Shown here: positions 36,352-45,230 of the stretch, one piece after another
How positions within the stretch are numbered: the first letter of the stretch is position 1
How the letters are laid out: every line of letters begins with the position of its first letter
DNA from: Dehalococcoidales bacterium
Lineage (GTDB): Bacteria; Chloroflexota; Dehalococcoidia; Dehalococcoidales; UBA2162
NCBI GenBank assembly: GCA_016932435.1
Contig: JAFGCW010000025.1
Coordinates: 44,330 to 108,329 of the forward strand
Reading direction: 5' to 3'
Length of the DNA: 64,000 bases
Program-made: the position numbers and the translations under genes
Notes under the pieces: generated by a model
What the model saw: the letters and a program-made list of their open reading frames with translations, nothing else
Told to the model about the DNA's origin: nothing
Databases searched by the model: none

Positions 36352-36362
36352 ATACAATCCAA

Positions 36363-36438
36363 TGGTGGAGCTGGAGGGGTTCGAACCCTCTACCTCTTCA
36401 ATGCCATTGAAGCGCTCTCCCAAATGAGCTACAGCCCC
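36363..36438 (-). tRNA. tRNA-Ala (anticodon GGC)
   Basis: The minus strand folds as a complete cloverleaf. The acceptor GGGGCTG... pairs with CAGCTCC..., the D arm is GCTC...GAGC, the anticodon arm is CTTCA/TGAAG with loop ATGGCAT (anticodon GGC), and the T arm is GAGGG-TTCGAAC-CCTCC. CCA is encoded (36363-36365). It lies just upstream of the DUF2284 gene on the same strand. Confidence 0.97.
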
Positions 36439-36454
36439 GTCGGTGTTTATTATA

Positions 36455-38908
36455 CTATGCTGCGACTGCTTCCGCCACCCCGGTAGTGAAAGTAAGCTCT
36501 TCATCGGCAACGTCTACCGTAATACTGTCACCCTCGCTAAACTCACCTTTCAGCACTTTTGTAGACAGCGGATTCTCCACATATCGTTCCACCGCTCTTC
36601 TCAAAGGTCGGGCGCCATACACCGGATCGAATCCTACCCTGGCAATCCAGGATTTCGCCGCATCGGTCATTACCAGAGTCAGCTTGCGTTCCTGTAATCT
36701 CTTCTCCAGGTCTTTGACCATCAGGTCGACTATACTTCTCAACTGCTCTTCGTTCAACTCGTGGAAGACTATGATCTCGTCCAGACGGTTGAGGAACTCA
36801 GGGCGGAAAGTTTTCCTGACCTCAGTCATGACCTTCTCTTTCATGTCCTCGTAACTTTGTTTCTTAGTTTTAGCCGTATCTTTTTGAGGTGTAAATCCGA
36901 GAGATGCTTCCCTCTTGATTAGCTCAACGCCTGTATTACTGGTCATGATTACCACGGTATTCTTGAAGTCTACGGTCCTTCCATGCCCGTCGGTTAACCG
37001 TCCGTCATCGAGAAGTTGCAGCAGACTGTTGAAGACTTCCGGATGTGCTTTCTCTATCTCATCCAGCAAAATAACCCGGTATGGTCTGCGCCTGACTGCT
37101 TCCGTCAACTGACCGCCTTCCTCGTAGCCTACATATCCCGGCGGCGCACCGATAAGCCGCGAAACAGTATGCCGTTCCTGGTATTCTGACATATCAAGTC
37201 GAATCATCGCGTTCTCGTCATCGAACAGGAATTCGGCCAGGCTTTTCACCAGCTCTGTCTTACCGACACCGGTAGGTCCCAGGAACATAAAGCTGCCGAT
37301 AGGCCGGTTCGGGTCTTTCAGGCCAGCCCTACTCCTGCGGACAGCTTCGCTAATCGCCGTCACCGCTTCTTCCTGGTTAATCAGTCGTTCATGTATCCTT
37401 TCTTCCATGTGAAGAAGCTTTTCGGCTTCACCCTCAAGCATCTGTGATACCGGGATACCGGTCCAGGTCGATATCAGTTTGGCTATATTCTCCTCATCAA
37501 CTACTTCTTTTATCTTTTCTTTCTCAAGCCAGGCATTCTTGGCATGATTATATTCATTTTCAAGCTTGATTCTTTCCGACTTCAACTGCGCTGCTTTTTC
37601 ATATTCCTGTCGTTGTGAAGCGGCTTCTTCCTCGTTGGTCAACTGCTTTAACTGCTTTTCGAGTGTCTTTACTTCCTGCGGTGCGCTTTCGGCATCGATG
37701 CGAACCTTACTTGCAGCCTCGTCTATAAGATCGATAGCCTTGTCAGGAAGCTGCCTGTCCGAAATATAGCGCTGACTCAATCGAGCAGCCGCTTCGAGAG
37801 CCTCGTCACTTATCTGTATCTTGTGATGGGCTTCATACCTCGGCCTCAGTCCATGGAGTATCTCTATCGTTTCCTCAACAGTAGGTTCACCAAGAAATAC
37901 CGGCTGTAGTCGCCTTTCGAGAGCTTTATCCTTTTCTATGAACTTCCTGTACTCATCGAGGGTTGTCGCACCGATGCACTGGAGTTCACCATGAGCCAGC
38001 GCCGGTTTCAGCATGTTGCTGGCATCGATAGCCCCTTCTGCGGCTCCTGCTCCAACCATGGTATGGATCTCGTCGATAAACAGGACTACTTCACCCTCCG
38101 CTTCACGTACCTCATCCATGACTGCCTTAAGGCGCTCCTCGAATTCACCCCTGAACTTGCTTCCAGCCACCAGGCTTCCCATGTCGAGTGCCATGACCCG
38201 GCGTCCTTTCAAAGAATCCGGTACATCATCGGCAGCAATTTTTTGTGCCAGCCCTTCCGCGATTGCCGTTTTTCCTACACCCGCATCACCAACGACGACA
38301 GGATTATTCTTGGTCCTGCGAGTTAATATCTGCATTACCCGCTTTATCTCTTCTTCTCTACCGATAACGGGATCAAGTTTGCCCTGCCTCGCCAGTTCAG
38401 TCAGATCACGGCCATATTTCTGCAAGGATCTGTATTTACTCTCGGCACGCTGGTCGGTAACTCTGTGACCTCCCCGGATCTTCTCTAAAGCCTGGTAAAC
38501 CTTTTCCTGGTTTATTCCGGCATTTTTAAGTATACGTGAAGACTCACCTTTTTCATCTTTCGTTATGCCTATAAACAGATGTTCCGTACCTATGAATTCG
38601 TCTTTCAGCCGGTTCGCTTCTTCGTCGGCGTTCTTAAATAACTCACCGACTCGCGGAGTCGCGTATATCTGCCCCGACTGGTAAGCTACTTTCGGAAGAC
38701 TTTCGAGGACCGTAGCAATTTCACGTTTTATTGAATCGACATTAATACCGAGATCCGTGAAAATCTCACTTACCAGCCCTCTTTCCTGTTGCAGCAAGGC
38801 CAGCAGAATATGTTCTATATCCCACTGGTTATGCTGATATTGCTGTACGATTTGTTGAGAAAGAGTAATCGCTTCTTGAGCCTGTTCTGTAAATCTTTCC
38901 TGTTTCAT
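36455..38908 (-). CDS. clpC: ClpC-type AAA+ unfoldase
   Basis: An 817-residue Clp/Hsp100 protein. The N-domain is two Clp_N repeats (1-145). AAA-1 has [14 protein letters not shown] and [10 protein letters not shown]. The middle segment is short and UVR-like ([18 protein letters not shown]). AAA-2 has [12 protein letters not shown] and [10 protein letters not shown]. The short middle domain and the LGF tripeptide in EASLGFTP, a ClpP-binding signature, favour ClpC over ClpB. It unfolds proteins for ClpP degradation; no clpP is in the window. Its start overlaps the upstream hydrolase-like gene by 4 bases, so it is the last gene of the minus-strand heat-shock block. Confidence 0.92.
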   Translation of the reverse strand: MKQERFTEQAQEAITLSQQIVQQYQHNQWDIEHILLALLQQERGLVSEIFTDLGINVDSIKREIATVLESLPKVAYQSGQIYATPRVGELFKNADEEANRLKDEFIGTEHLFIGITKDEKGESSRILKNAGINQEKVYQALEKIRGGHRVTDQRAESKYRSLQKYGRDLTELARQGKLDPVIGREEEIKRVMQILTRRTKNNPVVVGDAGVGKTAIAEGLAQKIAADDVPDSLKGRRVMALDMGSLVAGSKFRGEFEERLKAVMDEVREAEGEVVLFIDEIHTMVGAGAAEGAIDASNMLKPALAHGELQCIGATTLDEYRKFIEKDKALERRLQPVFLGEPTVEETIEILHGLRPRYEAHHKIQISDEALEAAARLSQRYISDRQLPDKAIDLIDEAASKVRIDAESAPQEVKTLEKQLKQLTNEEEAASQRQEYEKAAQLKSERIKLENEYNHAKNAWLEKEKIKEVVDEENIAKLISTWTGIPVSQMLEGEAEKLLHMEERIHERLINQEEAVTAISEAVRRSRAGLKDPNRPIGSFMFLGPTGVGKTELVKSLAEFLFDDENAMIRLDMSEYQERHTVSRLIGAPPGYVGYEEGGQLTEAVRRRPYRVILLDEIEKAHPEVFNSLLQLLDDGRLTDGHGRTVDFKNTVVIMTSNTGVELIKREASLGFTPQKDTAKTKKQSYEDMKEKVMTEVRKTFRPEFLNRLDEIIVFHELNEEQLRSIVDLMVKDLEKRLQERKLTLVMTDAAKSWIARVGFDPVYGARPLRRAVERYVENPLSTKVLKGEFSEGDSITVDVADEELTFTTGVAEAVAA

Positions 38909-39711
38909 TGTGCTGCCACCTCCACATCACTATTCCTTCCAAATTTTTCCTGTAAGAATTCTTCTATCTGTCTCTGTACTTCAGGATAATCCCAGTTATA
39001 ATCATGTCCTGGGACATTAATACAATATGTAAACTTAACATTTTTCCGCTGCAGCTTGTATTTCGCCCACCTGAATGGTGCACCTAAGTAAGTTTTAAGA
39101 ATCACCGGTACGTTCCATTCCATCAGAGAATCCGGCATCAGTCCATTGCTATCCAGCGTAAGAGTTCGATCCGTAATGACTCTTCTTGACTTATAAAAAA
39201 ACGGTGTGCCCAATTCTATGCTGAAAATTCTTTCTTGTCCGTTCATTTCCTGCAGTACGGCATTACTGAAAGCCGCTCCCTGACTTACTCCTATCATGAC
39301 TATCTTCAGATTAGTCAGATGTTCTGTTATAAATCCCATTTCAGCTGCCATTACTTTTGCTTTATTAGCGAAGAAGCGTGTCTGTTCGCCTATGTCATTT
39401 ATTACAGCCTTCAATCCGGTAGCCGACCTGAAATACTGTACCAGCGAACCCGAGTACCCAAGTTTATTTATCGTCCTGTCCACGCCTTCTACAATACTCC
39501 TTTCCCACTGCAGCAGGTTTTCAATATGAGTACTTCCCCATCCTCCCGGATTGTGTATCAGCAGGAAATTACTTTTCTCAGCCCTGTTATAAATATCAAG
39601 AAGCCTGTTAGTAAAACCGGTACTCTTTACCGTATCATTGCCAAACAATTTTCTAGCTAATTGATATGCTTCTTTTTCTATAAAACTGTTTGCAGTCACT
39701 TCAACCACCAA
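38905..39711 (-). CDS. Alpha/beta-hydrolase-like protein
   Basis: Up to 268 residues; TTG 39711 or GTG 39708 starts it, overlapping the VTT gene end. The segment LKIVMIGVSQGAAFSNAVL carries a nucleophile elbow GVSQG (GxSxG), preceded by FLLIHNPGGWG, which could be the oxyanion strand. A histidine near the end (VPGHDYNW) could complete a triad. This suggests a serine esterase-like fold. No close family is recognised. The 4-base overlap with clpC indicates translational coupling, which is unusual for a hydrolase. Confidence 0.65.
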   Translation of the reverse strand: MVVEVTANSFIEKEAYQLARKLFGNDTVKSTGFTNRLLDIYNRAEKSNFLLIHNPGGWGSTHIENLLQWERSIVEGVDRTINKLGYSGSLVQYFRSATGLKAVINDIGEQTRFFANKAKVMAAEMGFITEHLTNLKIVMIGVSQGAAFSNAVLQEMNGQERIFSIELGTPFFYKSRRVITDRTLTLDSNGLMPDSLMEWNVPVILKTYLGAPFRWAKYKLQRKNVKFTYCINVPGHDYNWDYPEVQRQIEEFLQEKFGRNSDVEVAAQ

Positions 39712-40372
39712 TCCAATCTAAGAGGACATTCAGTCCGTAATAACCTCCGAAGGCAACGATAAGATATCTTACAGTCTTTCCCGCCCAGCTTATCAGGAAA
39801 AACTTCATTAGTCCCATTCTTACCGAACCTGCCGCCAGGCCGGCAAAGTAAAACGGACTAATTATCAACGCCGATGCGATAAACAGTGTCCAGGATCCTC
39901 CCTTTCCGCCAATCCACTCGGACATTTTTGCATAAAAGGCTTCACCTTTACTCCAGAATCTTCCCTGTACGGGCCTGACAGGATCATAATGACGTCCTGT
40001 CTCTTCTTCATATTCCTTTTCTCTCGCCCTGAATCTTGATAATACGGTCTCAACTCCCGCTCCTGTAAGATAAACCGTGATTCCGCCAATTCCTCCTCCA
40101 AGACCTGCCACAAGACCCACATAAAACGGATTCAGTACACCTCCTAGTGTAAAAACCATCGCCAGCGTAGGCGCAGGGATAACACTGACTCCGCACAATA
40201 CACCTACAATAAAAACTCCTATATAGCCATAAGCACCAATAGACTGGACCTCATGCCTGAATATTATAGCCGCCGCCAGTAATCCCGCTGTAAAGACGAA
40301 TCCGAATGTACTTATCAGATAAACACGCCAGTTGCTTCTTTTCTTCTCTGGTTTAGTCTTTAATTTTTCCAA
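39701..40372 (-). CDS. VTT-domain (DedA/SNARE-associated) membrane protein
   Basis: A 223-residue membrane protein. A hydrophobic segment at about 17-37, then the VTT/YqaA-like region (YIGVFIVGVLCGVSVIPAPT, GLVAGLGGGIGGITVYLTGAG), and C-terminal helices from about 160. The acidic loop between (RFRAREKEYEEETGRHYD) is typical of the YqaA branch. VTT/DedA proteins are associated with lipid scrambling and membrane homeostasis. It is co-directional with hspR and clpC. Confidence 0.8.
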   Translation of the reverse strand: MEKLKTKPEKKRSNWRVYLISTFGFVFTAGLLAAAIIFRHEVQSIGAYGYIGVFIVGVLCGVSVIPAPTLAMVFTLGGVLNPFYVGLVAGLGGGIGGITVYLTGAGVETVLSRFRAREKEYEEETGRHYDPVRPVQGRFWSKGEAFYAKMSEWIGGKGGSWTLFIASALIISPFYFAGLAAGSVRMGLMKFFLISWAGKTVRYLIVAFGGYYGLNVLLDWIGG

Positions 40373-40477
40373 CAGGTACCTCTTACCGGCTTATTTCTTC
40401 AAAACTAAACAGTATCTCCCATTTCCCGTTAACGTAAAGGTATATCAATATTCTGGTGTATATTCTCTCCCTGTGCT

Positions 40478-40795
40478 TTAAATATTTCCAGAATTCCTTA
40501 GCTTTCTATTTTCGATTTCCAGATACTCGATTCGTTTCTGAAGTTCGGTGATTCGCTGGGCCATTCGGAGGATTACTTCAGCTCCGGCTATTGTAATTCC
40601 AAGGTCTTCCATGAGGGTTTTCATCTGCTTAATCTTCGCGATATCTTCATCGGAATACAGACGTATATTACCTTCGGAGCGAGATGGTTCTATTATGCCA
40701 ATCTTTTCATAGTAGCGCAAGGTATATGAGCGCACTCCACACATCCTTGCAGCTATGCTGATAACATATCGCGGTTCTCTATCCATCGAGTCCAT
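40478..40795 (-). CDS. hspR: HspR-like MerR-family regulator
   Basis: A 105-residue regulator. YVISIAARMCGVRSYTLRYYEKIG...PSRSEGNIRLYSDEDI is the MerR-type winged HTH in its HspR form, followed by a C-terminal coiled coil (AQRITELQKRIEYLEIENRKL). HspR represses chaperone genes and is often encoded directly after dnaJ, as here (15 bases downstream). Only a half site CTTGAG is visible upstream of dnaJ, not the full HAIR repeat, so autoregulation is plausible but not proven. Confidence 0.85.
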   Translation of the reverse strand: MDSMDREPRYVISIAARMCGVRSYTLRYYEKIGIIEPSRSEGNIRLYSDEDIAKIKQMKTLMEDLGITIAGAEVILRMAQRITELQKRIEYLEIENRKLRNSGNI

Positions 40796-40810
40796 AAATC
40801 ACCTCAGTAT

Positions 40811-41803
40811 CTAACTACCCGGACGTAAATCTGCCAGTTGCCGGTATAGTTTTTTCTCTTCGTCAGTCAACTTTTCAGGTAATACAACCTTCACTTTTGC
40901 TATCAAGTCTCCTTTGGATGAGCCGTTCAGTTTTGGCATACCCTGACCTGTAAGCTTGAATTCTCTTCCGTTTTGAGTTTCCGGAGGTATTTTGAGAGCC
41001 AGCTTACCTTTCAGTGTCGGTACTTGTGTTTCCCCACCAAGTAAAGTTGTCATCAAGGGTACATCCACCTCCACTTTCAGGTTATCGCCATTCCTCTGAA
41101 ACTGTCTGTGAGGTTTTACCGATACCACCAAGTACAGATCACCGGCTTTTCCCCCGCTATATCCGACTTCACCTTTCCCGCTGATACGCACGCGTGAACC
41201 ATCCTTGACTCCTGCCGGTATCTTCACTTCGATTCTTTTCATTCCGGATACCGTCCCTGATCCCATACAGGCTGAACATACCGCGTTCTGGATACGACCG
41301 GTACCACTGCAGCTGGGACAGGCTTCCCGACTTTCCATGCTTAATATGCGGTTAGATCCGTTATAGGCTTCTTCCAGAGTTACTTCGACAGGATGTTCGA
41401 TATCACGTCCGCGTCGTGGCCGTACCTGCCGACTGAATCCTCCGGTTCTGCCCCGACCGAACATTCCGCCGAACAGATCCCCCAGATCACCTTGATCGAA
41501 TTGAAATCCTTCGGGACCTGAACCACTAAAATCCCAGCGAACATTTTGGTTCGCTCCTGCCTTTTCAAATTGATCGGCATACTGCCACTGGTCACCGTAT
41601 TTATTATATTTCTGGCGTTTATCCTTATCCGACAATACTTCGTACGCCTCGTTTACCTCTTTAAACCTGGTTTCCGCAGATTTGTCGCCGGGATTTACGT
41701 CAGGATGATACTGTCTTGCCAGACGCCGATAGGCCTGCTTAATATCTTTTTCGCTGGCATCACGATTTACGCCTAATGTTTTATAATAATCTTTCCCAGC
41801 CAT
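40811..41803 (-). CDS. dnaJ: DnaJ/CbpA-type co-chaperone with half zinc finger
   Basis: About 330 residues from ATG 41803; the frame also opens from a TTG at 41815, but the GAGGAG ribosome site lies inside that extension. The J domain has the HPD motif ([15 protein letters not shown]). Next comes a Gly/Phe-rich region. The zinc domain has only two of the usual four CxxCxGxG motifs: [10 protein letters not shown] and [10 protein letters not shown]. The two substrate-binding barrels follow ([20 protein letters not shown], and [18 protein letters not shown]). It stimulates DnaK ATPase; no dnaK is present in the window. Confidence 0.92.
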   Translation of the reverse strand: MAGKDYYKTLGVNRDASEKDIKQAYRRLARQYHPDVNPGDKSAETRFKEVNEAYEVLSDKDKRQKYNKYGDQWQYADQFEKAGANQNVRWDFSGSGPEGFQFDQGDLGDLFGGMFGRGRTGGFSRQVRPRRGRDIEHPVEVTLEEAYNGSNRILSMESREACPSCSGTGRIQNAVCSACMGSGTVSGMKRIEVKIPAGVKDGSRVRISGKGEVGYSGGKAGDLYLVVSVKPHRQFQRNGDNLKVEVDVPLMTTLLGGETQVPTLKGKLALKIPPETQNGREFKLTGQGMPKLNGSSKGDLIAKVKVVLPEKLTDEEKKLYRQLADLRPGS

Positions 41804-41820
41804 CTTACTCCTCAAGTATA

Positions 41821-41849
41821 ATTATAAATACTTTATGCAGATATGTCAA
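41821..41849 (-). promoter_or_regulatory. Perfect sigma-70 promoter of dnaJ-hspR
   Basis: Minus strand: TTGACA (41849-41844), 17 bases, TATAAT (41826-41821), the full consensus. The ATG lies only 18 bases downstream, with CTTGAG at the predicted transcript start. Such a strong promoter is what a repressor-controlled heat-shock operon would carry. Confidence 0.85.
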
Positions 41850-41989
41850 TATGTTTTATCATTATTCTTAATAATAATTTACTAACTTTGCACTTATAGA
41901 TTGATGCTCAATTCAATTTACTTTTTACTCTCGTACATGTATTATACGTAGAGTAATTCTAATTCAGAACAAGAAGGAGTATCGTATTC

Positions 41990-43111
41990 ATGAAAATGAA
42001 AGCAGCCGTCTGCAATGAACACGGCAAACCACTCGAAATTGAGGAAATAGAGATTATCGACCCTCGACCAGGTGAAGTCCTGGTTAAGGTAGAAGCGACA
42101 GCAGTATGCCAGAGTGACCTCCATGGAATCGATGGCGATGTTCCAGGCAGATTGCCGGGGATAGCGGGACACGAGACGGTAGGACATGTTACGAAAGTCG
42201 GAGAAGGTCTGAATCGAATAAAGGAAGGGGATTACGTCTGCTGCACAACTTCTACTGTTGGATGCGGTTTCTGTGACGAGTGCCTTGCCGGGCGACGCTC
42301 AAACTGTACGACGCACTCGATGATGGGGTCAATGATGAGAGAACCAGGTCGTAAAAACAGTAAAGGCGAACCTGTTTCTACTCTGGCGGGAACGGTCGGT
42401 GGATTTGCCGAATACGTTCTTCTCGATGAATCCGCCCTGGTAAAAGTCGATGAATCAATGCCTGTCGACAAGGCCTGCCTTATTTCCTGTGCGGTAATCA
42501 GTGGTTTCGGTTCTGCGATTACCGCTGGAGTTAAACCATTCTCCAGTGCTGCGATCATTGGTACCGGCAGTGTTGGAATTAACGCTATTCAGGGGTCTTC
42601 ATTCCTGGGAGCCTGCCCCGTAATAGCTATCGATATGCTTGACACCAGACTTAAAGCGGCTAAACAGTTCGGTGCCACTCATACTGTCAACGCCAAGGAG
42701 GTACCCGACACAATCCAGGCAGTAAAAGACCTGACCGGTGGTAAAGGTGCTGATTATGTGTTCATTACAGCAACTACTGCCAGTAACGCACTTTCCCAAC
42801 AGGCGATCGAGATGTCCAGTCCCACCGGCGTTATCTGCAGAGTATCTCTCGGCGGAATGACACCTGAATCGATGCAGGATATTGAATGGATGCGAGGTCT
42901 GGCGGGATTCGGAACATCGAGGAAATTCATCAGCCCTATGATGGGAGGTTCGAACATTATCCAGGATATCCCTAATTACGTAAAAATGTACCAGGCAGGC
43001 AGACTGCAACTTGATAGCCTGGTCAGTGGTCACTACCCTCTTGAACAGATAAACGAAACAATAGAGAAACTGAGATCTGCTGAAGCCCTTCGCAGCATCA
43101 TTATGATGTAA
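41990..43111 (+). CDS. Zinc-dependent medium-chain alcohol dehydrogenase
   Basis: A 373-residue enzyme of the class III / NAD-dependent ADH type. The catalytic zinc ligands are Cys in TAVCQSDLHG and His-Glu in GHETVGH. The structural zinc loop is CGFCDECLAGRRSNC. The cofactor motif AAIIGTGSVGINAIQG and ITAGVKPFSSAAII complete the Rossmann domain. The substrate is an alcohol or aldehyde of unknown identity. SD AAGGAG precedes ATG 41990. A terminator follows directly, so it is monocistronic. Confidence 0.92.
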   Translation: MKMKAAVCNEHGKPLEIEEIEIIDPRPGEVLVKVEATAVCQSDLHGIDGDVPGRLPGIAGHETVGHVTKVGEGLNRIKEGDYVCCTTSTVGCGFCDECLAGRRSNCTTHSMMGSMMREPGRKNSKGEPVSTLAGTVGGFAEYVLLDESALVKVDESMPVDKACLISCAVISGFGSAITAGVKPFSSAAIIGTGSVGINAIQGSSFLGACPVIAIDMLDTRLKAAKQFGATHTVNAKEVPDTIQAVKDLTGGKGADYVFITATTASNALSQQAIEMSSPTGVICRVSLGGMTPESMQDIEWMRGLAGFGTSRKFISPMMGGSNIIQDIPNYVKMYQAGRLQLDSLVSGHYPLEQINETIEKLRSAEALRSIIMM

Positions 43112-43130
43112 CCTGGGATTAAAAGACAGG

Positions 43131-43160
43131 AGGCTGGACTATAAAAAGTCCAGCCTTTCT
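43131..43160 (+). terminator. Rho-independent terminator after the ADH gene
   Basis: AGGCTGGACT (43131-43140) pairs perfectly with AGTCCAGCCT (43147-43156) around ATAAAA, followed by TTCTCTTT. Confidence 0.9.
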
Positions 43161-43285
43161 CTTTATGTGTTTTTCTCAGGCTTAGCTGCCAGCACGAGTC
43201 TAAAACAAACGATAAGTATTTACGGAAAGATAGGAAAACCTTATATCCGTGTTTTTTATCAATACGCATATATGGTCGTTTTTAG

Positions 43286-43314
43286 TTGACAAGGATAATC
43301 GAGTACATTATGTT
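43286..43314 (+). promoter_or_regulatory. Candidate sigma-70 promoter of the MscS gene
   Basis: TTGACA (43286-43291), 17 bases, TATGTT (43309-43314). The downstream gene starts about 30 bases later. Confidence 0.65.
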
Positions 43315-43347
43315 GTAAGTCTGAGTAAACGATGAGGTGAGTTATTG

Positions 43348-44292
43348 ATGAAAGGTAAGTTAATCATCGCGGGTGGGTTGCTGGTTATAACCATCGCACT
43401 TTGGTTTGCTAAAGAAGAACTCGCCTCCATATATCCTGAAAGAGTTTTTTATACATCTTTAGCATTGTTCATAATCTATATCTCTATCAAGATACTCATG
43501 GAACTTTTAGTTAGCGAAAGGATCAAAGAGTCCAAGACACGCTATTCATTAAAAAAAACTGCCTCTATCCTGTCCGTACTCGCGTTTATCGCTGCAACGA
43601 TAGCAATCTGGATAGACAATTTACAGGCTCTCCTGGTTTCTTACGGGATACTGGCAGCCGGCGCCGCAGTAGCGCTGCAGGATGTCTTTAAAAATTTCGC
43701 CGGTTCGCTAATCATATTTATTACCGGGACCTATCACGTAGGAGACAGGATCGAGATCAACTCAAAAATTGGTGATGTGATTGATATCGGTATATTCTAT
43801 ACTACTTTGCTCGAGACGAACGAATGGGTTGGAGGTGATCAGGCTACCGGAAGACTATCGATCATTCCAAATAACTTCGTGATTTCCGGAGTTGTTAATA
43901 ACTATACAAAGGATCATCCATATATATGGGACGAAATTAGTATTCCGATAACATATGACAGTGACTGGAAAACAGCCTTGGAAATGTTGAAGAGCGTTAT
44001 TGCGACTGAAACGAAAGCCAGCGCCGAAAAATCAGATGCATCGGTATCAAAACTATCAGATAAATACTATCTGCCTGAAAAAGCAACAGGATCAACCGTA
44101 TACGCAGTTTTAACCGATAACTGGATAACCATGAATATCCGATATATTACGGAAGTCCGTAAGCGGAGAGAGTTAAGAGACTACCTGAACAGGATAATTC
44201 TTTCCGAACTGGAACAAGTCGATAATATCAAGATAGCGTCGGAATCTCTCGATATCAATATTAAAGAAATGCCGGGGAATAAACCGGGATAA
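43348..44292 (+). CDS. MscS-family mechanosensitive channel
   Basis: About 314 residues; ATG 43348 is preferred over the TTG at 43345 (SD GAGGTGAG). Four membrane helices lie at about 4-22, 30-50, 65-85 and 88-110. They are followed by the pore/beta domain signature (LAAGAAVALQDVFKNFAGSL, GDRIEINSKIGDVIDIGI). The C-terminal alpha/beta vestibule runs from about residue 200. It releases solutes on hypo-osmotic shock. Note the gating helix is Gly/Ala-rich as in MscS. Confidence 0.9.
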   Translation: MKGKLIIAGGLLVITIALWFAKEELASIYPERVFYTSLALFIIYISIKILMELLVSERIKESKTRYSLKKTASILSVLAFIAATIAIWIDNLQALLVSYGILAAGAAVALQDVFKNFAGSLIIFITGTYHVGDRIEINSKIGDVIDIGIFYTTLLETNEWVGGDQATGRLSIIPNNFVISGVVNNYTKDHPYIWDEISIPITYDSDWKTALEMLKSVIATETKASAEKSDASVSKLSDKYYLPEKATGSTVYAVLTDNWITMNIRYITEVRKRRELRDYLNRIILSELEQVDNIKIASESLDINIKEMPGNKPG

Positions 44293-44307
44293 AGGAATAT
44301 TCTGACT

Positions 44308-44922
44308 TCACTTACTTTCAGGCTTGCCGGCCGGGCAAAGTTTAAGACATAGATCACAAAGTATCGAACGGCCATCATCGGTCTTAGGTGTAAAATAGGA
44401 AAGGCATATCTTCGGATCCGGCATACGGTATGGTTCGAGGGCATTCACCGGGCAGGCATTAATACACACATTGCAGTCAATGCAGACAGAATTTTCTTCT
44501 TCATTCAATGCAGTATCGGGTATATCACAGGGTATATCAGCCATTACACCCATAAACCGTAATCTCGGACCATATTCGGAATGAAGAACAACCGTATTCT
44601 TTCCACGCTTCCCTATTCCGAGACGGATGGCAGCTTCCTTCAGATTTATCTCACCTTCCAGCGGATAGCCGATACGCCCGACTGCTTCAGCCGTATATCC
44701 TGCGTTACTTATAAATAATAACAATTCATTAAGCCTGTGCTGAATATGTTTTTCGAATCCATACATCCGAAAAATCCCGTTCTCAAGCCCAAAATCATCA
44801 AGATTCCTCTCGGAAGTAGATTCAAGTCCCAGAACAATCAGAGTTTTGCTGTCAAAAGGGATAATACCGGCAACATCGAATAATTCTTTCGCTTTCTCCA
44901 GTATTTCCGTGACTATTGTCAT
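44308..44922 (-). CDS. QueG-like 4Fe-4S protein
   Basis: About 204 residues from ATG 44922 (SD GAGGAG). It resembles the C-terminal half of epoxyqueuosine reductase-type and related corrinoid/Fe-S proteins. One ferredoxin cluster, CIDCNVCINACPVNAL, is followed by a second partial site, CDLCLKLCPAG. Upstream is a GxxxKGTNTVVLH-like barrel segment (GKRGKNTVVLHSEYG). It is shorter than true QueG (about 300-400 residues). It might be an electron-transfer or reductive-dehalogenase-related accessory protein; the role is unassigned. Confidence 0.75.
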   Translation of the reverse strand: MTIVTEILEKAKELFDVAGIIPFDSKTLIVLGLESTSERNLDDFGLENGIFRMYGFEKHIQHRLNELLLFISNAGYTAEAVGRIGYPLEGEINLKEAAIRLGIGKRGKNTVVLHSEYGPRLRFMGVMADIPCDIPDTALNEEENSVCIDCNVCINACPVNALEPYRMPDPKICLSYFTPKTDDGRSILCDLCLKLCPAGKPESK

Positions 44923-44989
44923 ATATAAGCTCCTCAAGCACTATTACTATTTTACCAAATCATTATACTTAAAGCAGTATTTCCAGTCA

Positions 44990-45018
44990 TTGACAAACAT
45001 GTACCTATAGAATATAGT
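44990..45018 (+). promoter_or_regulatory. Sigma-70 promoter before the small ORF and heliorhodopsin
   Basis: TTGACA (44990-44995), exactly 17 bases, TATAGT (45013-45018). Transcription would start near 45025, 19 bases before the small ORF and about 205 before the heliorhodopsin ATG. Confidence 0.8.
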
Positions 45019-45043
45019 TCTCATACTTTAAGAGAAAGAGAAT

Positions 45044-45187
45044 ATGTCTATCATTCAGAATATTTTCACAAACATGGCCGTACCGATGCCGCTTCACAGG
45101 AAGCTGTATCTGGTCTTCCGCAATAATATGATCAAGATAGTAAAACGCCAGCGATGCTGCGGTCATCCCGGAGAACCCGGCTGCTGA
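45044..45187 (+). CDS. Small basic Cys-rich protein (47 aa)
   Basis: ATG 45044 to TGA 45187 encodes a 47-residue protein, preceded by an AAGAGAAAGAG purine-rich ribosome site and a strong promoter. The N-terminal part is helical and basic (FRNNMIKIVKRQR). The end is RCCGHPGEPGC, a Cys/Gly/Pro cluster that could bind a metal. I recall similar CCGxxGxPGC tails on small proteins of Dehalococcoidia, but cannot verify it. It is the first gene of the heliorhodopsin transcript; a shared role is only an inference. A minus-strand ORF over the same DNA has no support. Confidence 0.65.
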   Translation: MSIIQNIFTNMAVPMPLHRKLYLVFRNNMIKIVKRQRCCGHPGEPGC

Positions 45188-45230
45188 CAGGTACAAGACT
45201 CCCCGGAGGGGATAGAAGGAGGTCATCATC

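Noticed and set aside
36455..38908. ClpB as the identity of the Hsp100 protein
   Set aside because: The middle domain is short and UVR-like rather than the long ClpB coiled coil, and an LGF loop for ClpP binding is present.
41803..41849. A complete HspR HAIR operator upstream of dnaJ
   Set aside because: Only one half site (CTTGAG) is present; the matching CTCAAG at the expected spacing is missing.
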